This document shows, piece by piece, positions 45,157-53,304 of a stretch of 64,000 bases of DNA (position 1 is the stretch's first letter; each line of letters starts with the position of its first letter). The position numbers and the translations under genes are program-made. The notes under the pieces are model-generated. The model had not been told where the DNA came from. It did no database searches and saw only the letters and a program-made list of their open reading frames with translations. The stretch is from Phytohabitans houttuyneae (lineage in GTDB: Bacteria; Actinomycetota; Actinomycetes; Mycobacteriales; Micromonosporaceae): contig NZ_BLPF01000005.1 of NCBI RefSeq assembly GCF_011764425.1, positions 124,001 through 188,000 on the forward strand. Direction: 5' to 3'.

Positions 45157-45627
45157 CCGGGTCGCCCTTGTCGATCCGCGCCGGCTGGCCCCGGCACTGA
45201 TCGCGCCCGGCTTCGCGTGGTGATCGCGGCTTTCCGGCGACAAATCACCCATCTTGTGCCGTTTAGGGCATGATCACCGCTGTGAACGCCATGATCACGC
45301 CCGTGGTCCAGCGGGCCTCCGGTGGGCACCCGGCGGCGCGACCCTGCGGATGCCACCCCAGCGCGTCGGCCGAGTGCACGCCACCCCGGCGCACATCGGC
45401 CCCCGCGGGTGCCCCCAGCGCGCGTTTGCCCTGCGAGTAGCCACCCCACCGCGTGTCATCCCCGGGCGCGCAACGGCCCAAGGAGTGCCACCGGAGCGGG
45501 CGCCAACCGCGCCCACCCGACGCCAGTCCACCAGCGGGAACCCCGGCGGGCGCCGCCCCACCGGGTGATCGTGGAGGCCGGGATCAGCCAAGCAGGCCGG
45601 ACGCGAGTATCAAAGATAAAGCCCGCC
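45157..45627. other. Gene-free spacer with TGATCRC- and GCCACCCC-type short repeats
   Basis: 470 bases between convergent genes. Four TGATC(A/G)C motifs occur within 100 bases (about 45199, 45220, 45269, 45290), then from 45310 to 45560 an irregular series of GCCACCCC(A/G)GCGC-like units with a period near 25-30. Open frames here are Arg/Pro-rich and mutually contradictory, so I regard it as non-coding. Confidence 0.5.
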
Positions 45628-46800
45628 TCACTGAAGCACCGCCCGAAGCACAACAGCCGCCCCGGCTCCCACAGCGACCAGCAGCAGTGGGCTCGGCACC
45701 GGGGGTCCGGCCTGGCGTTCCGGGGCCGTGGCGGCGACCGTCAGCCACGGAAAGAACGTCAGCCACGCGTGCTCGACGCCACCGCGGGCGAGCCCGGCGA
45801 GCACAGTGGACAGTACGGCCGCGCCGGCGCCGACCAGGAAAGGCCAGCCGGGGGTGTTGCGCATCTTGCGCAGGCTGGCCACGAGCGCCGGGCCGGCGGC
45901 CAGCACCAGCACCGCCAGGCTGAGCACGCCCCACCAGATGACCGGCCGCTCGTGCTGGGCGGCCAGCAGGCCGTCGACCCAGCGGAAGCCGAGCAGTTGC
46001 GCGATTGCCACGGGGACGAGTGCGCCGAGGCCGGTGACGAAGTTGAGCGCTGCCCGCCGTCTCGCAAAATAAAGACAAACCAGAGAAAAGCCCATCCAAG
46101 CGACAGCGAACGAGAACATCGCCGCCACCCCCAGCAGCAGCCCGGCGGTGAGTGCGCCGGCACCCGCCTTCGGGCCGGTTCGGCGGTGGTCGCTGGCCCA
46201 CGCGCCGGCCGCCACCATGGCCGCCACCAGCACCGCGACCAGGGCGTCGAGGCTGGCGGCGACCCATATGGCGTACGGAGCGAGCACCACCACGGGCAAG
46301 TAGCGGCGGGCTTCCAGGTCGCCGCAGCCGTTGCGCACCGCGACCAGGACGAGCGGCACCAGGAGCGCGCCGACGGCGGTCAGCAGCAGGCCCACGGCGA
46401 GGGGGTCGGTGACGCCGGCGCGGTGGATCCAGCGCAGCACCAGAGCGGGTCCGGGCGGCTCTCCGGGGTGATTCGCTGGACCGAACAAGCCGTGAACACC
46501 GTTGACAACGGCCAATGCGACGGTCCACATTAGGCCCGCCAGATAGCCAGTGAGCAGCACGATTGGCCACGATGCGCGGTCCCACCAACCTCGGGCGGCG
46601 ACAGTGAACACGATGGCGGCGACCGCTGGTGCGAGCAGTGACGCCGGTCTGACGTTAGACCTGTACGTGCCGAGGAAAGGCGCGGCATCGGTCCCGAGTG
46701 GAGACGCGAACCGAACCGCCAGCCAGGTGAACGCGAGTCCGGCGGCGGCAAGTGCCAGCCACACGAACAGGTCCCACCGCGTCACCCGCGCTTCGCTCAT
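45628..46800 (-). CDS. Polytopic membrane protein of unknown function
   Basis: 390 residues with about ten hydrophobic helices: FVWLALAAAGLAFTWLAVRF at the start, then PASLLAPAVAAIVFTVAA, WPIVLLTGYLAGLMWTVALAVV and several more to PSPLLLVAVGAGAAVVLRAVL. Topology, Asp and Trp residues in loops (LGTDAAPF, FGPANHPGEPPGP) recall multi-membrane-span mannosyltransferase-like proteins, but no catalytic motif is clear, so no function is assigned. ATG at 46800 is preferred to the adjoining GTG at 46803. Convergent with the ABC-F gene. Confidence 0.8.
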   Translation of the reverse strand: MSEARVTRWDLFVWLALAAAGLAFTWLAVRFASPLGTDAAPFLGTYRSNVRPASLLAPAVAAIVFTVAARGWWDRASWPIVLLTGYLAGLMWTVALAVVNGVHGLFGPANHPGEPPGPALVLRWIHRAGVTDPLAVGLLLTAVGALLVPLVLVAVRNGCGDLEARRYLPVVVLAPYAIWVAASLDALVAVLVAAMVAAGAWASDHRRTGPKAGAGALTAGLLLGVAAMFSFAVAWMGFSLVCLYFARRRAALNFVTGLGALVPVAIAQLLGFRWVDGLLAAQHERPVIWWGVLSLAVLVLAAGPALVASLRKMRNTPGWPFLVGAGAAVLSTVLAGLARGGVEHAWLTFFPWLTVAATAPERQAGPPVPSPLLLVAVGAGAAVVLRAVLQ

Positions 46801-46942
46801 CACGGCGCCCTACGGTATCGGGTAGGCGACAAGGTGTGCGTGTCGCTTGGCGAAGGGTTGATATCTAGCGCATGATCGTTCGAGGCGGTCTAATAGACAG
46901 GACCGCAAAGAAACCGCACAGTCTGGGACGTGAGGAATCGAC

Positions 46943-47170
46943 ATGGCAGCCACCGGCACAGCCACCAGCACTGAGAAGGGTCGCCGGATCGTCGGGGCCG
47001 AGCGGCAGACGCTCGCTAAAGACCTGGTCAAGCGGTATACGTCCGGCGAGAGCATTCGTGCTCTGGCGGCCTCCACCGGCCGTTCGTACGGGTTCGTGCA
47101 CCGGGTCCTGACCGAGTCGGGCGTGCAGCTCCGCCAGCGCGGCGGTGCGCGTCGCCGCAAGAAGGCGTGA
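46943..47170 (+). CDS. Small helix-turn-helix protein, 75 residues
   Basis: A compact, strongly basic DNA-binding protein: a short Thr/Ser-rich N-terminus, then LAKDLVKRYTSGESIRALAASTGRSYGFVHRVLTESGVQLR, a clear HTH of the resolvase/homeodomain-like type, and the basic tail RQRGGARRRKKA. Such proteins are widespread and highly conserved in actinobacteria; their targets are unknown to me. GAGGAATCG precedes the ATG. It lies 46 bases upstream of the enoyl-CoA hydratase gene in the same direction. Confidence 0.88.
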   Translation: MAATGTATSTEKGRRIVGAERQTLAKDLVKRYTSGESIRALAASTGRSYGFVHRVLTESGVQLRQRGGARRRKKA

Positions 47171-47216
47171 GAGCCTTTCGCCTGTTCGGCACCCTGCCGC
47201 TGTCGGAAACCCCCCG

Positions 47217-47981
47217 ATGACCGACGACAGCGGCGTTCGGCTGGAATGCGCCGGGCCGGTCGCAACTGTGACGTTGTGCCGGCCCGACGTGCTCAACGCG
47301 CAAACGCCGGCGATGTGGACGGCGTTGTCGCGCTTCTCCCGCGACCTGCCCGGTGATGTGCGGGTCGTAATCGTGAAGGCCGAGGGACGGGCCTTCTCCG
47401 CGGGGTTGGACCTTTCACTAGTGAGTGGTGAAGGGACGAATTCTTTCACGGAGTTGGCCCGCCTCACCCCTGAGGAAAGCGTGGATCGCATTCACGCCTT
47501 TCAAATGGGATTCACGTGGTTGAGACGCCCTGACATCGTTAGCATCGCCGCCGTCCAGGGTCATGCGATCGGCGCCGGATTCCAGCTCGCCTTGGCGTGT
47601 GATCTGCGCGTACTCGCCGACGACGCACAACTCTCCATGGCCGAGGTCACGCTCGGGCTGGTACCCGATCTCGGCGGCACCAAACGCCTGCTGGAGCTCG
47701 TCGGGTACGGACGCGCTCTGGAGATCTGCGCCACCGGGCGCCGGATGGGCGCCGCGGAGGCCGAGCGGACCGGCATCGCCAACCTCGTCGTCCCGCGCGC
47801 CGACCTCGACGGAGCGGCGCGCGACCTCGCCGCCGCCGTGCTGGCCGCGCCGCGCAACGCCGTCGTGGAGGTCAAGGCGCTGCTCGCCGGCGCCGCCGAC
47901 CGCACGTACGGCGAGCAGGACCTGGCCGAGCGCGAGGCGCAGGTCCGCCGCATCCGCGACCTCGCGGGACTGGGTGAGTAA
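47217..47981 (+). CDS. Enoyl-CoA hydratase/isomerase family protein
   Basis: 254-residue crotonase-fold enzyme. Oxyanion-hole segments are GRAFSAGLDLSLVSGEG and VQGHAIGAGFQLALACDLRVLADDA; the usual second catalytic Glu region reads MAEVTLGLVPDLGGTKRLLELVG. Acts on CoA thioesters, probably in fatty-acid or amino-acid degradation; the specific substrate is not evident. The ATG at 47217 (MTDDSGVRLE) gives the usual start. Confidence 0.9.
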   Translation: MTDDSGVRLECAGPVATVTLCRPDVLNAQTPAMWTALSRFSRDLPGDVRVVIVKAEGRAFSAGLDLSLVSGEGTNSFTELARLTPEESVDRIHAFQMGFTWLRRPDIVSIAAVQGHAIGAGFQLALACDLRVLADDAQLSMAEVTLGLVPDLGGTKRLLELVGYGRALEICATGRRMGAAEAERTGIANLVVPRADLDGAARDLAAAVLAAPRNAVVEVKALLAGAADRTYGEQDLAEREAQVRRIRDLAGLGE

Positions 47982-48070
47982 GGAGTCCCCGGGAACAGCT
48001 CGCTTACCTGGCGAGTTCTGTCATACCGGGGATGGAGACTTGTCCCAGGACTGACGCGGAGGTGACGCGC

Positions 48071-50023
48071 GTGTCGTACGGCGGCATGGGGGGTTGGGAG
48101 ACCTTGCGGGCGATCCGCGCCCGCGACAAGGTGGCCGGCCACCGACTTGCCCGCGGCACCGGAAAGCGCATCGTGGCGTTCGCGCGGCCCTACCGCGCCG
48201 AGATCATCGTGTTCCTGGTCACCGTCGTGCTCTCCGCGGGCATCGGGGTGGCCACGCCGGTCCTCGCCGGCGAGGTGATCAACGCGATCACCGGCAGCCA
48301 CCCGGACGCCTCGGGCACGGTGGTGCGGCTGGCCTTCTTCATCGCCGGCCTCGCCGTGATCGACGCGCTGCTCTCCCTCGCCCAAAGGTGGTATTCGGCA
48401 CGCATAGGCGAGGGCATCATCCTCGACCTGCGCACCCAGGTGTACGACCACGTGCAGCGGATGCCGCTCCAGTTCTTCACCCGCACGCAGACCGGCGCGC
48501 TGGTCAGCCGCCTCAACAACGACGTGATGGGCGCGCAGCGGGCGTTCACGTCCACGCTCTCCAGCGTCGTGAGCAACGTGATCCAGCTCGTGCTCACCGC
48601 CGTCGTCATGTTCACGCTGTCGTGGCAGATCACCGCGCTCTCGCTGGTGATGCTGCCGCTCTTCATCATCCCGGCGCGGCGGGTGGGCAAGCGCCTCGCC
48701 GAGATCACCAAGGAGAGCTACGACCTCGACGCGAAGATGAACGCCACGATGACCGAGCGCTTCGGCGTCGCCGGCGCGTTGCTCGTCAAGCTCTTCGGGC
48801 AGCCCGACGCCGAGGCGCGGCGGTTCGGCGATCGGGCCGAGCGGGTGCGCGACATCGGCATCCAGTCCGCGATGTACTCGCGCACCTTCTTCGTCTCGAT
48901 GCTGCTGGTCGCCTCGCTGGCCCAGGCCCTCACATACGGCCTTGGCGGCTGGCTCGCGGTCAACGGCACGGTCAGTGCAGGCACCGTCGTCACGCTCGCG
49001 CTGCTGCTCACCCGCCTGTACGGGCCGCTGACCGCCCTCTCCAACGTGCGGGTCGACGTGATGAGCGCGCTGGTCTCGTTCGACCGCGTCTTCGAGATCC
49101 TCGACCTCAAGCCCTCGATCGCCGAAAAGCCCGACGCGGTCGCGATCCCGGCCGGCGCGGGGCGGCTGGAGTTCCGCGACGTGCGGTTCCGCTACCCGTC
49201 GGCCGCCGAGGTCTCGCTCGCGTCGCTGGAAGACGTGGTGACGCTCGACCGCACGGTGTCCGAGCCGGTGCTGCGGGGCGTCTCGTTCGCCGTCGAGCCG
49301 GGCCAGATGGTCGCGCTCGTCGGCCCCTCCGGCGCCGGCAAGAGCACGACGTCGATGCTCGTCTCCCGGGTGTACGACGTGACCGACGGCCAAGTGCTCG
49401 TCGGCGGTGTCGACGTCCGCGACGCCACGCTGGAGTCACTGCGCGACACGATCGGCGTGGTCACCCAGGACTCGCACCTCTTCCACGAGACCATCGCGGA
49501 AAACCTGCGATACGCCAAGCCCGACGCCACCGACGACGAGCTGTGGTCCGCCCTGCGCGGCGCCCAGGTCGCCGACCTGGTGCAGACGCTGCCCGACGGC
49601 CTGGAGACGATGGTCGGCGAGCGCGGCTACCGCTTCTCCGGCGGCGAAAAGCAGCGCATCGCGATCGCCCGCCTGCTGCTCAAGGCCCCCTCGATCGTCA
49701 TCCTCGACGAGGCCACCGCCCACCTCGACTCCGAGTCCGAGGCAGCCGTGCAGCGCGCCCTGTCGGTCGCCCTGGCCGGCCGCACCGCGCTGGTCATCGC
49801 CCACCGCCTCTCCACGGTCCGCGACGCCGACCAGATCCTGGTGCTCGACGAGGGCAAAATCGTCGAGCGCGGCCGCCACGACGAGCTCGTCGCGGTGGGC
49901 GGCCTTTACGCCGAGCTGTACCGCACGCAGTTCGCCGTGGCCGACTCCCCAACGCCGTACGCCGATCCCGACCACCCCGAGCCGGTCACCGTGCCACCCC
50001 GCGACTACGCCACCGAGTCGTGA
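48071..50023 (+). CDS. ABC exporter, fused permease and ATPase
   Basis: 650-residue half-transporter of the MsbA/multidrug type. Six helices in residues about 35-320 (FLVTVVLSAGIGVATPVLAGEVI, LVLTAVVMFTLSWQITALSL and others), followed by a nucleotide-binding domain: Walker A GPSGAGKSTTSM, Q-loop VVTQDSHLFHETIAENLRYA, signature RFSGGEKQRIAIARLLL, Walker B IVILDEATAHLD and switch IAHRLSTV. The GTG at 48071 is chosen because GGAGGTGA stands five bases upstream; in-frame GTG 48062 and ATG 48032 are less well placed. Probably works as a homodimer; cargo unknown. Repeat copy F follows its stop. Confidence 0.93.
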   Translation: MSYGGMGGWETLRAIRARDKVAGHRLARGTGKRIVAFARPYRAEIIVFLVTVVLSAGIGVATPVLAGEVINAITGSHPDASGTVVRLAFFIAGLAVIDALLSLAQRWYSARIGEGIILDLRTQVYDHVQRMPLQFFTRTQTGALVSRLNNDVMGAQRAFTSTLSSVVSNVIQLVLTAVVMFTLSWQITALSLVMLPLFIIPARRVGKRLAEITKESYDLDAKMNATMTERFGVAGALLVKLFGQPDAEARRFGDRAERVRDIGIQSAMYSRTFFVSMLLVASLAQALTYGLGGWLAVNGTVSAGTVVTLALLLTRLYGPLTALSNVRVDVMSALVSFDRVFEILDLKPSIAEKPDAVAIPAGAGRLEFRDVRFRYPSAAEVSLASLEDVVTLDRTVSEPVLRGVSFAVEPGQMVALVGPSGAGKSTTSMLVSRVYDVTDGQVLVGGVDVRDATLESLRDTIGVVTQDSHLFHETIAENLRYAKPDATDDELWSALRGAQVADLVQTLPDGLETMVGERGYRFSGGEKQRIAIARLLLKAPSIVILDEATAHLDSESEAAVQRALSVALAGRTALVIAHRLSTVRDADQILVLDEGKIVERGRHDELVAVGGLYAELYRTQFAVADSPTPYADPDHPEPVTVPPRDYATES

Positions 50024-50577
50024 CCCACCCCTGACCCGCGCCGCACGGCCCGAGCACCCGCGGCGCCGTGACCCTCCAGACAAGCATTCGAGCTACCGCG
50101 ACGCCCGTCGTGGTCCGGACCGTTGCTCCCGCGGCCTAACCCTCCGCGTTTGGCCCAGCTCACCCCGGGGCCTGCGGCCAGCCCTGTCGCGGATCCATTT
50201 TGTCCGCGCCCGCCCCCTGCGTCTGGCGGCGGCGGACTCATGCGACTCGCCACACTTCTCCGGGCGGCGTTGTCAGGTGCCGCAACTGCGCGTCGGCGCC
50301 CTCCGCGACCGACGCTCTCCGGCGCCCCGGCCTGCGCGTCAGTGGCCGTTCGCGGTGCGTAACCACTACCGCACCTCGCGGGCCCGGCGACGGTAGCGGT
50401 GCGCGCACCAACCAACTGGCCGGCGCGGCGTGGGCTTGTCGCGCGGAGCCGGCAGCGGAGGCCGGGGAAGTCGGCGAGCCCTGGCGAGCCGCCGGCCGGA
50501 GCGGTGCCCGCGGGAGCGTGCGGTCCGCAGGTGACGCGGGCGCGGGAAAATTCGCGGGCCGAAAGCGGAAACAGCGC
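50024..50577. other. Convergent spacer with repeat copy and hairpins
   Basis: 554 bases between convergent genes. Apart from the two-hairpin repeat (50090-50160), I see a small hairpin GGTGCG/CGCACC near 50355 and otherwise GC-rich sequence without a credible gene. Confidence 0.5.
50090..50160 (-). repeat. Intergenic two-hairpin repeat, full copy (F, inverted)
   Basis: GAGCTACCGCGACGCCCG, TGGTCCGGACCG, TTGCTCCCGCGGCC and CCTCCGCG in order, followed by GGCCCAGCTCACCCCGG, the same flank as copy E. Lies 67 bases after the ABC exporter stop. Confidence 0.72.
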
Positions 50578-51192
50578 CTACGCGCTCGCCGCCTCGCGGA
50601 GCTTGGCGAACTCGGCGGCCAGCGAGTCCGGCGTGTAGTGGGCGTTGAGGCCGCTCGGGTTGGGCAGCACCCACAGGCGGGTCGTGCCGATCGTCTCCAC
50701 CTGTGCGCCAAACGTCGCCTTCGGGCGTTGGAAGGCGGTCCGGTAGGCGGTCACGCCCACCACCGCGAGCCAGCGGGGGCGTTGGCGGCGGACCTTGGCG
50801 GCGAGCTGGGTGGCCCCGGCCTGGAGTTCGGCGGTGGTCAGCTCGTCGGCGCGGGCGGTGGCGCGGGGGGCGATGTTCGTGATGCCGAGGCCGTACGCGA
50901 GCAGGTCCTCCTGCTCGTCCGGGCGCAGTTGCCGCGGGGTGAAGCCGGAGCGGTGCAGGGCCGGCCAGAAGCGGTTGCCGGGGCGGGCGAAGTGGTGGCC
51001 GGTGGCGGCGGAGTACAGGCCGGGGTTGATGCCGCTGAAAAGCACGGCCAGCCCGGGCGCGATGACGTCCGGGATCGTGCGGTCTGCGGCGGCGGCGAGC
51101 TGGTCCTTGGTCGGCTTGGCCGGCGCACCCACCGCGCCGCCGCGCGGGCCGGACGCAGAGAGCGGGCCGGGCGCAGAGAGCGGGCTGGTCAC
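50578..51192 (-). CDS. G/U mismatch-specific uracil-DNA glycosylase (MUG family)
   Basis: 204-residue uracil/thymine mismatch glycosylase of the UDG superfamily, base excision repair. Motif 1 is FSGINPGLYSAATGHHFARPGNRFWP (the GINPG with Asn as catalytic residue), and motif 2 LPNPSGLNAHYTP inserts into the helix. The N-terminal about 35 residues are low-complexity and partly encoded by a tandem repeat (SPLSAPGPLSASG). GTG start at 51192 overlaps the SDR stop as GTGA, so the two are cotranscribed. Confidence 0.9.
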   Translation of the reverse strand: MTSPLSAPGPLSASGPRGGAVGAPAKPTKDQLAAAADRTIPDVIAPGLAVLFSGINPGLYSAATGHHFARPGNRFWPALHRSGFTPRQLRPDEQEDLLAYGLGITNIAPRATARADELTTAELQAGATQLAAKVRRQRPRWLAVVGVTAYRTAFQRPKATFGAQVETIGTTRLWVLPNPSGLNAHYTPDSLAAEFAKLREAASA

Positions 51193-51950
51193 AGGGCGCG
51201 GACCGCGCCGCCGTCGACGGGGATCGACGTGCCGGTGACGTAGCTGGCGGCCGGCGAGAGCAGGAAGGCGGCCACGCGCCCGAACTCGGCCGGCTCGCCC
51301 AGCCGGCCCATCGGGATGGTCGCTTCCGCGTCCCGCTGGGCGCGTTCGGGGTCGCCGGTCGCCTCGAAGAGCTCGCGGTTGCGGTCGGTGAGGATGCGGC
51401 CGGGCAGGAGGCTGAAGACGCGGATGCCGCGCGGGCCGTACTCGTCGGACATGTCCTTGGCCACGCCGGCGAGCCCCGGGCGCAGGCCGTTGGAGAGGCC
51501 GAGCCCGGCGAGGGGGCTGCGCACCGATGTGGACAGTACGAGGCCGATCGCGGCGCCCTCGCCCACCGCGTTGGCGACGGTGCGCGCCAGGCGTACCGAG
51601 CCGAGGAACACCGTCTCGAACGACTCGCGCCACTGCGCGTCCTCCAGGGCGGCGACGGTGCCGCGCGGCGGGCCGCCTACGGAGATGAGCGCGCCGTCGA
51701 GCCGCCCGAACCGTTCGCGTGCCGCCGCCACCAGCCGCTCGGCTGCCAGCGGGTCGCCGAGGTCTGCTGCCACGCCGATCGCCCGGTCCTTGGCGCCGAG
51801 GCGCTCGGCGGCTGCCGTCACGCCCTCCGGCGAGCGGGAGGAGACGACGACGCTGGCGCCCTCGGCGACGAGGCATTCGGCTGTGGCGTATCCGAGACCG
51901 CGGGAGGCACCGGTGAGGAGATAGACACGTCCGCCAAGTCCGAGATCCAT
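51189..51950 (-). CDS. SDR-family oxidoreductase lacking the YxxxK motif
   Basis: 253-residue short-chain dehydrogenase/reductase. Cofactor motif LLTGASRGLGYATAECL and SSRSPEG are clear, as are the NAG-like SVGGPPRG and the catalytic Ser region LSTSVRSP. Where Tyr-x-x-x-Lys is expected the sequence is LGLSNGLRPGLAG: both Tyr and Lys are missing. A subgroup with SN(G/A)xR here exists in bacteria; it may have changed chemistry or none. C-terminus (GTSIPVDGGAVRAL) is normal. Coupled to the MUG glycosylase gene. Confidence 0.9.
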   Translation of the reverse strand: MDLGLGGRVYLLTGASRGLGYATAECLVAEGASVVVSSRSPEGVTAAAERLGAKDRAIGVAADLGDPLAAERLVAAARERFGRLDGALISVGGPPRGTVAALEDAQWRESFETVFLGSVRLARTVANAVGEGAAIGLVLSTSVRSPLAGLGLSNGLRPGLAGVAKDMSDEYGPRGIRVFSLLPGRILTDRNRELFEATGDPERAQRDAEATIPMGRLGEPAEFGRVAAFLLSPAASYVTGTSIPVDGGAVRAL

Positions 51951-51990
51951 GACGCCGATCCTGCCACCACCCGCGCCGCTCGGCTCGCCA

Positions 51991-52128
51991 CGGCCGGTGG
52001 GAGAGCGCGCGGCCCGGGAGAGCGCACCGGCCGGGAGAGCGCACGGCCGGGGGAGAGCGCGGCCCGGGGAGCGCTACACGCCCGGGGAGAGCACGGCCCG
52101 GGAGAGCACACGGCCGGGGGAGCGCGGG
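51991..52128. repeat. Minisatellite of about eight 16-18-bp units
   Basis: Imperfect tandem repeat with unit close to GGCCCGGGAGAGCGCAC, about eight copies, filling nearly the whole spacer between the SDR start and the 116-residue gene. Any promoter of the SDR/MUG pair must lie within or beside it. Confidence 0.7.
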
Positions 52129-52129
52129 G

Positions 52130-52480
52130 TCAGCGGCGGAAGAGCCGGGCCAGGCGGGAGCGTGGGCGCAGGTCGCGTTCGCGGTCGGCGAGCTCGCCGG
52201 CGGCGGCGCCGGTCAGCGGCAGCGAGCGGGCCAGGGTGAGGCCGTCCTGGAAGGAGCCTTCCGCGGGGCGGCCGTCAGCCCACTCGGCGAAGACCTCCGG
52301 CCAGCGCGGGCCGAACGACGCCGCGAGCAGTGGCCACTGCCGCGCCACGTCGCCGGAACGCTTGCGCAGCAACGCCCGCCGCGCGGTGTCGATCAGGCGG
52401 GGGTCGAAGCCGTCCGGGACCGGCGCGCCGGCCACGAGCGCGGCGACGAGGGCGGCCTGGCGTTCGGCGAGCGTGCTCAT
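52130..52480 (-). CDS. Small partner protein of the MNIO cassette
   Basis: 116 residues, helical, no membrane segment. MSTLAERQAALVAALVAGAPV then GFDPRLIDTARRALLRKRSGDVARQWPLLAASFGPRWPEVFAEWADG and a basic tail. It resembles the small proteins (the family I recall as SCO6045-like, and functionally MbnC/BufC-like partners) that accompany DUF692 enzymes and are thought to present the precursor peptide. The ATG at 52480 overlaps the DUF692 stop (ATGA), so it is translated with it. Role is inferred. Confidence 0.72.
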   Translation of the reverse strand: MSTLAERQAALVAALVAGAPVPDGFDPRLIDTARRALLRKRSGDVARQWPLLAASFGPRWPEVFAEWADGRPAEGSFQDGLTLARSLPLTGAAAGELADRERDLRPRSRLARLFRR

Positions 52481-53304
52481 GTCACGGCTGGATAGCCGGA
52501 GGCGGCGGCGATCGCGTCGAGCTCGGCGCGCAGGGTGGCGGCGGGTGGGTAGTGGCCGTCCCGTTCGAGCATCAGAGCCGGCGGCCGGTGCCGCGCGCAC
52601 AGCTCGCCGACCAGGTCGAGCACCTCGCTCGGCACCGCGTCGGTGTGGGTGTCGTGGTAGATGCCGTCGTGTTCGGCGCCGCCGGCCACATGCACGTACG
52701 CGACGCGCTCCAGCGGCAGCCGGTCGAGCAGGTCGGTGGGCTCGGCGCCGCGGTTGCGGGCGTTGGCGTAGACGTTGGCGATGTCGAGCAGCAGCAGCGC
52801 GCCGGTGCGGTCGAGGATCTCGGTGAGGAACGCGGCCTCGTCCAGCTCGTCGTCGGGCCAGTCGAAGATGGCGGCGATCGGTTCGAGGGCGAGGGGCACG
52901 GGTAGCTCGGCCTGGGTGCGGGCGACGTTCGCGACGACGGCGTCGACCGCCTCGCGGCTGCGCGGGAGGGGGAGCAGGTGGCCCGCCTCGAGCCCGCCGG
53001 CCCTGACAAACGCGATGTGCTCGCTCACCAGCGGCGCGTCCAGCCGCCGCGCCGCCGCTGCCAGGTGTGCGACGCGGGCGGGTTCGACGGGCTCGGCCCC
53101 GCCCAGCGAGAGCCGCACGCCGTGCGGAATGACCGCGGCGCCGGCGTCACGGAGTGCGGTGAGGTGAGCCGGCACCGGCCCGGAGGCCGGCACCGACTCG
53201 GCGATCACCTCGGTGAAGCGGAGGCCGGGCAGCGCGGCCACGAAGCCCGCGATCTCCGGCCGCCACCCGATGCCGACGCCGTACGAGCCGCCGGGGGCGG
53301 TCAT
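52477..53304 (-). CDS. DUF692 multinuclear non-heme iron oxidase (MNIO)
   Basis: 275-residue TIM-barrel protein of the DUF692 family (MbnB, TglH, BufB and others), iron enzymes that modify cysteines in ribosomal peptides. Metal-ligand-type residues are all present: His61 (IPHGVRLSLGG), His96 (LVSEHIAF), Glu141 (ALEPIAAIF), Asp174 and Asn177 (LLDIANVYAN), His205 (YVHVAGGAEHDG) and Glu247 (LMLERDGHYP). ATG at 53304 overlaps the stop of the Cys-tailed membrane protein, making that protein the natural candidate substrate. The reaction is not known for this subgroup. Confidence 0.9.
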   Translation of the reverse strand: MTAPGGSYGVGIGWRPEIAGFVAALPGLRFTEVIAESVPASGPVPAHLTALRDAGAAVIPHGVRLSLGGAEPVEPARVAHLAAAARRLDAPLVSEHIAFVRAGGLEAGHLLPLPRSREAVDAVVANVARTQAELPVPLALEPIAAIFDWPDDELDEAAFLTEILDRTGALLLLDIANVYANARNRGAEPTDLLDRLPLERVAYVHVAGGAEHDGIYHDTHTDAVPSEVLDLVGELCARHRPPALMLERDGHYPPAATLRAELDAIAAASGYPAVT

